Below, in pieces: positions 60,002 to 64,000 of a DNA stretch of 64,000 bases. The stretch comes from Nymphalis io. Lineage: Eukaryota > Arthropoda > Insecta > Lepidoptera > Nymphalidae. The notes under the pieces are model-generated. The model saw only the letters and a program-made list of their open reading frames with translations, was not told where the DNA came from and made no database searches. Location of the stretch: positions 3,968,001 through 4,032,000 of the forward strand of contig NC_065905.1 of assembly GCF_905147045.1 (NCBI RefSeq), in the 5' to 3' direction. Each line of letters opens with the position of its first letter. Within the stretch, counting starts at the first letter, position 1. Both the position numbers and the translations under genes were made by a program.

Positions 60002-60041
60002 TGCCGAGATGGTCCAGTGGTAAGAACGCGTGAATCTTAAC
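60002..60041 (+). repeat. SINE-B head only
   Basis: 'gccgagatggtccagtggta' and 'agaacgcgtgaatcttaacc', then abruptly RTE-like sequence. A 5' fragment without a body implies interruption or deletion. Confidence 0.75.
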
Positions 60042-60205
60042 CAATAATAAATGCGAAAGTGCGTTTGTTTGTTTATGTATTTATTACGCTTTCATGTCTT
60101 AACTACTCAATCATCAATCAATTTCGCATACACATTAACAGGGGAAGGACATAGCGGGCCACACGCGGGCGAAGCCGCGAGCGAAGTCTATAGAGATAAT
60201 AATAA
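60042..60205 (-). repeat. RTE-like LINE 3' tail
   Basis: 'aataataaatgcgaaagtgc' to 'cgcgggcgaagccgcgagcg' in reverse: RTE-type tail. It has probably landed in the SINE-B head at 60002. Confidence 0.65.
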
Positions 60206-60674
60206 CTAAAATTACAGCCTATTTATTTCTGTGAAGGCCTTATGCTCTTAAGTAATAAAGATTTGCAGGTATTTCAATCGCGGTGCTCTTATATAAAAGG
60301 ATATATTACATATGTAGCAGAATTTTAGTCATATGCATATTAGGTGATCACGTGATAAATGAACCCAAACATATTTACTGCACCTTTACATAATTATGAC
60401 TTGATTTAATTTTGTTTTTGTTTAATTTTAATGATGCTAATGTATGTATTATTTTATATTAAAATGCTATAAGTGTCATCTCATTGTATGTTTCCATAAA
60501 ATATAAATTAATTAATTAAATGAAAGCTCCTAATAATGTTTGCAACTCATTCCCGGTATAGAACATGAGTAGAGTGAACGACACAAAAATCATAATCTAA
60601 ATTATTCTTCCTGCTATTTCGTCTCGGTCGTTAATTTAAGTTGAATACAAAAATATGTATTATTATTTTTTTAG

Positions 60675-63437
60675 ATTATGGAATCCGCATCATATAATCC
60701 TTTGCTAAAAGTAAGTGATGAGGAAATAGCAAAGATACGCCAAGATTACAATTTAGACACAAACAAGATCAAGGAAAATTTAGATGCAATCGAAGAATGG
60801 TGTGAGAAACAGAATCACTTACGGGAAGCTGTCCAATATCTTGGTACATTTTAATTTTATATTCCATCATAATAATATGTACAGATTTAAAAAGCAAATA
60901 TGCTCGTATGTATGCATGACTTCCCATTTTAAGTCTTTAAAGTATTCATTAAATATTCAAGTACTTTGTATATTATCCATATACAAATAGGCAAAACCGA
61001 CATAGTTCAACATTCAATCTTTGTAATTCAATTTTTTTATAAGCGTCAGATCTCAATCTCGTCAGTTTTTATAAACGCTAGTAAAGTTGTTAGCCTCGAT
61101 AGTTTAGGGGTTAGCTTATAAAACTGATCTCATGATTCAAACTCCGGGTCGGGCTAAAAAAAGTTTATAGAGTTTTTTTGGCGAGAAATTACAATTTTAC
61201 GTCTTCAAGCCTATCAGCGCCTACCAGCGGGTAGGCGTTGATAGGTATCATCTATTGATGATACTTTTTTATTAAAAAGACACGTTAGATAAATCTACCC
61301 ACTCATTACGTGCGGAGCAAAGCCTGTTATTTGAATGATTGCTAACTATACCCAGAGGCTTTAGAAAATCGACTCGTAACGGATAAAGCTGACTTTCACA
61401 TTTAAAGACCACTCAACGTAATTCTATAAAATCTACGTCTTAAGTTATGTATGTGTTTATATTATATTGTATGTTTTCAGGTCGTGATGTCATGGAACGT
61501 ATACATATTTTAGCAAAAGGTTCTGTTGAAGGTACTAAAATTAAAATTGATAAAATATTAACGACGCGGGGCTTGATACCAGAAATAATGCTTAATAAGT
61601 CGTTAGATGAATTTAAAAAATTTCAAGATAATATGTAAGTTGTATTATTTTATTTTTTTTCATTTGTTTTATTTGAAAAGAAAATGACATAGATATTAGT
61701 TTTTTTTAATAAGCTTAATTGCAGCTAAATCAGTTTGAAGACGATTTTGCAATTTTAGAAGAGCAATATAAACAATAAACAAATTAATATAAAAAGTCTC
61801 CAAGCTGATTTATAAATTAGTTTTTGTTCAATTCTGTTTGTCACTAAAGCGAGATACGATTTTCAGAATTTTTATAACGCTGCCAAATTTAAGTCCGACT
61901 TGTCATTCGAGAATATTCGTGTCACAGATAATAAATCCAAATATAGATGATTTCAATTTCTTAACCTACTTAAGATATTGTTTTATGGTAAGTATTTTTA
62001 TATATATTTTTTTTATTTAATAATGACTTAATCACATGAGTGGTAAAGGAACCAATTCCAAGCCTTTCCAAAGAGGTTTGACTTCAGACTTTCGTCAAAG
62101 TCTACTATATTCCACATAAATGGGATGAAAACTGGCGAATGGCGAAGATGAACTAATGAGATATATAAGGTAAAAGTAACAGTCTGATTTCCTAGTGCTC
62201 CAATGGTGGCTCCTCGTTGCAGATTTTTATCCGCCACGTGCAGATTTCCCCACGCTAAAAACACGATAGACAAAAATTAAGCACATGAAAATTCAATTTT
62301 TCCCGGGTTTTAAGTCGAATTCATTAATTAAGATTTTAATATTGACGTCTTCTAACCTAAACCTAAACTAGGACATCACGGCTCAATCCAAAACAGAAAA
62401 CATAATAAAATTGTATGTTTATATTAAAAAAAAATCTTATATACAAGTATGTATGTATGTATGGGATTGATTATTGCGATTAAATCAATTATTCGCATTA
62501 CCTTTTTTCAGATAAATAATATTATCGACGTACCTTGATTGTTCAATGTAAGTGACATTGAACAATCAAGGTTGTACTATGTATTTGCCTCGTTGGTCTA
62601 GTGGCTTGATGTAAGGCCGCAGACCCGGAGATTATGGGTTCGATTCCCAGGTCAGGCCAATAAAAAGTCATTGGGTTTTGCTGTAAGAAAATTCTGTGGC
62701 ATCCCGGTGTTTGGAAGTTGGAAGTGTGTACACCGTTGCTCCTGCGCCTGAACTCTTTCCGGTCGTGTCGGATTTCCGTCCAATTGGATTATGAGAGTGA
62801 GGGAAGAGAGAGTGCACATGTGTTTGCGCACACACTTGTGCTCTATAATATCTCCTGCGTAGTTGGCTAATCTCTCTTGAGATTGGCCACCGTGGCAGAA
62901 ATCGGTCTGGAGGATATTATTACTATGTATTTATATATAAATATATATTTTAAAAGATTATCAATTAATTTATGTTTGGTGGTATAATAAAGCATTTGAT
63001 TTACGTGGATTGCTATAATATAATAAGCTTGAAGTAGATTTTCATCTGACATATGCAGGATTCCTTGCGATGATTCCCTTTACTATCAAGCATAAGATGA
63101 ATTAAAAACGCAAATTAAGTACTATTAAAAATTTAGTTGCGTTTGGCCGAGCTTGAAGAGTCACATCACCACTGGGCCATCTCGTCTACTAATAAACAAA
63201 CGGTATATTATAAATAAGGTTATTATAAATAATTACTTACTACAATTAAAGAAATAGAGGAAAAAATAATTGCATCATAATTATACTCTTTAAAATCCAT
63301 TCTAGATCGGAGAATACAGATTACATTTTGAATATAGTATGTCTGACAGATTCATCGTGGACTTGAAATATATTAATATGAATATTATAACAAAAATTAA
63401 TCCAATACTTTTGAAGAAAGGAGAAACCTTATGCACG
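60675..63437 (+). CDS. second CRAL-TRIO gene, exons 1-4 (continues past the window)
   Basis: Tandem paralogue of the 38.9-46.6 kb gene. Coding exons: 60678-60843, 61481-61634, 61867-61987, 63306-63437, with GT-AG introns in phases 1, 2, 0 and then 0, as in the first gene. Exons 3 and 4 have identical lengths in the two genes (121 and 132 nt); exon 1 is 3 nt longer and exon 2 is 9 nt shorter. The 191 codons present are open. The ATG at 60678 follows the acceptor TTTTTTTAG by 3 nt, as in gene 1. Parallels: LSRDIIERFHILARGSVE-type text here reads GRDVMERIHILAKGSVEGTK, and SDRYVIDCKHLKASLIPKLN here reads SDRFIVDLKYINMNIITKIN. Exon 5, with the conserved C-terminal blocks, and exon 6 should lie beyond 64000. 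Function as for gene 1: hydrophobic ligand carriage, ligand unknown. Confidence 0.88.
61095..61165 (+). repeat. tRNA-like SINE head, old
   Basis: 'gcctcgatagtttaggggtt' and 'attcaaactccgggtcgggc', then an A-rich end. In intron 1 of the second CRAL-TRIO gene. Confidence 0.5.
61210..61245. repeat. 16-bp hairpin, 4-nt loop, one wobble pair
   Basis: CCTATCAGCGCCTACC pairs with GGTAGGCGTTGATAGG across AGCG. A 7-bp hairpin (GTATCAT...ATGATAC) follows directly. Confidence 0.85.
62200..62393 (-). repeat. SINE-B, degenerate
   Basis: 'tggctcctcgttgcagattt', 'ttaagcacatgaaaattcaa', 'tcccgggttttaagtcgaat' and 'ctaggacatcacggctc' in reverse. In intron 3 of the second CRAL-TRIO gene. Confidence 0.6.
62532..62572. 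repeat. perfect 18-bp hairpin, 5-nt loop
   Basis: ACCTTGATTGTTCAATGT, AAGTG, ACATTGAACAATCAAGGT. In intron 3 of the second CRAL-TRIO gene, 14 bp before a SINE-C. Confidence 0.92.
62586..62915 (+). repeat. SINE-C, full length
   Basis: tRNA-like head TGCCTCGTTGGTCTAGTGGC with box B-like GGGTTCGATTCCC and partly paired acceptor-stem arms, then the SINE body to 'atcggtctggaggata'. The best tRNA-like head in the window, but the conserved body and the other copies make it a SINE, not a tRNA gene. Confidence 0.88.
63040..63186 (-). repeat. SINE-B, degenerate
   Basis: 'catatgcaggattccttgcg', 'gcataagatgaattaaaaac', 'catcaccactgggccatctc' in reverse. About 120 bp upstream of exon 4. Confidence 0.6.
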
Positions 63438-64000
63438 GTAAGGCAAATATATTATCACATTGAAAAACATATTAACGGAAAAACAATGCAACATATATAA
63501 CATAACAATCATACCAACACACACAAAACACAAGTAGCACATGACCGTTTAGTTTTTGTATTTAATTATTTTGTATTTAATCGGCGTATCAGTAGAGCTA
63601 TTAGTTAAATCCATCTTATTTAATTCAAACGAGATTTGACGTTCTCATTTGACGTTCCGCCAGAGCAAGATGCAATCACTCTCGTCTAAAATTTAATAAT
63701 CTAAATCAAGGATACAGTCTCGCTGGTCACGCTGTCATAATATTAAAAATGGTCGTGGATTTTGATTGACAATAAGCATATTTATCAAAAATTCCAGCGG
63801 TCAGTAGGTTGCTTATTGACGTACGACGTATTATTTATTTGTATATTATCATTATTGAAATATACACTCACTTACACTTCTAAAGAAAACAAAATATGAG
63901 TAATTGAAAACAGAAATTCTATATAGACATGTACAATTAAAATTCTTTAACAGGAATGATAAGAAAAAGACACAATTCATATTAGATCATTATTACATTT
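63438..64000 (+). other. intron 4 of the second CRAL-TRIO gene, to the window edge
   Basis: Begins at ACG|GTAAGG. AT-rich; no exon 5 text before the end. Gene 1's intron 4 is 777 bp, so the next exon could lie just outside. Confidence 0.6.

Noticed and set aside
62586..62660. tRNA gene at the head of SINE-C
   Set aside because: Box A/B-like motifs are present, but the acceptor stem has a mismatch and wobble pairs, and the segment continues into a body shared with other dispersed copies. It is a SINE head.
1..64000. CRISPR array, operon, Shine-Dalgarno sites or other prokaryotic system
   Set aside because: Introns, SINEs, non-LTR elements and long AT-rich intergenic DNA show that this is an animal genome; no regularly spaced direct repeats were seen.

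Overview
The window is AT-rich, intron-rich eukaryotic DNA. It is most likely from a lepidopteran (butterfly or moth, nymphalid-like). This rests on three things: a lepidopteran-style CRAL-TRIO (tocopherol-transfer-like) gene pair, an R1-clade non-LTR retrotransposon, mariner copies, and several SINE-like families resembling those common in butterfly genomes. The species assignment is inference; nothing in the sequence names the organism.

Layout. 1-9.9 kb: no gene seen; short interspersed repeats, RTE-like LINE tails, a 64-nt inverted-repeat pair and an 18-bp hairpin. 9.9-12.5 kb (+): a two-exon coding segment for a two-pore-domain potassium channel, with an in-frame 89-codon open extension after its TGA stop. 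13.9-21.2 kb: a SINE, a full-length but dead mariner with TA duplications, a fragment of an R1-clade LINE, and a second, internally deleted mariner. 21.2-38.9 kb: mostly repeats. Three short open segments with good splice acceptors (22.6 kb +, 27.8 kb -, 28.8 kb +) may be exons of unrecognised genes. 38.9-46.6 kb (+): a complete six-exon CRAL-TRIO gene whose exons join in frame into 315 codons. At 50.5 kb there is a decayed orphan copy of its last exon. 52.5-57.7 kb: a nearly complete R1-clade LINE (-) nested inside an older Jockey/CR1-like LINE (+). 60.7-63.4 kb (+): exons 1-4 of a second CRAL-TRIO gene with the same intron phases; exons 5-6 must lie beyond the right edge.

Repeat families are named here as follows. 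SINE-A: about 290 bp, A-tailed, fixed 5' start GGTGGTAGGGCTTTGTGC. SINE-B: tRNA-derived, box A-like TGGCCCAGTGGT and box B-like GGGTTCAAACCC, ending in TACTG repeats. SINE-C: tRNA-derived, starting near CCTCGTTGGTCTAGTGG. SINE-D: tRNA-like, with box B-like GGTTCGATACC.

The host genes are a membrane potassium-leak channel and a small tandem cluster of hydrophobic-ligand carriers; nothing links the two functionally. The main points for a second look are the possible stop readthrough in the channel, the tandem duplication and decay of the CRAL-TRIO genes, the nested LINE with a palindrome exactly at its ORF1 frame break, and the recurrence of perfect 15-24 bp hairpins across the window.
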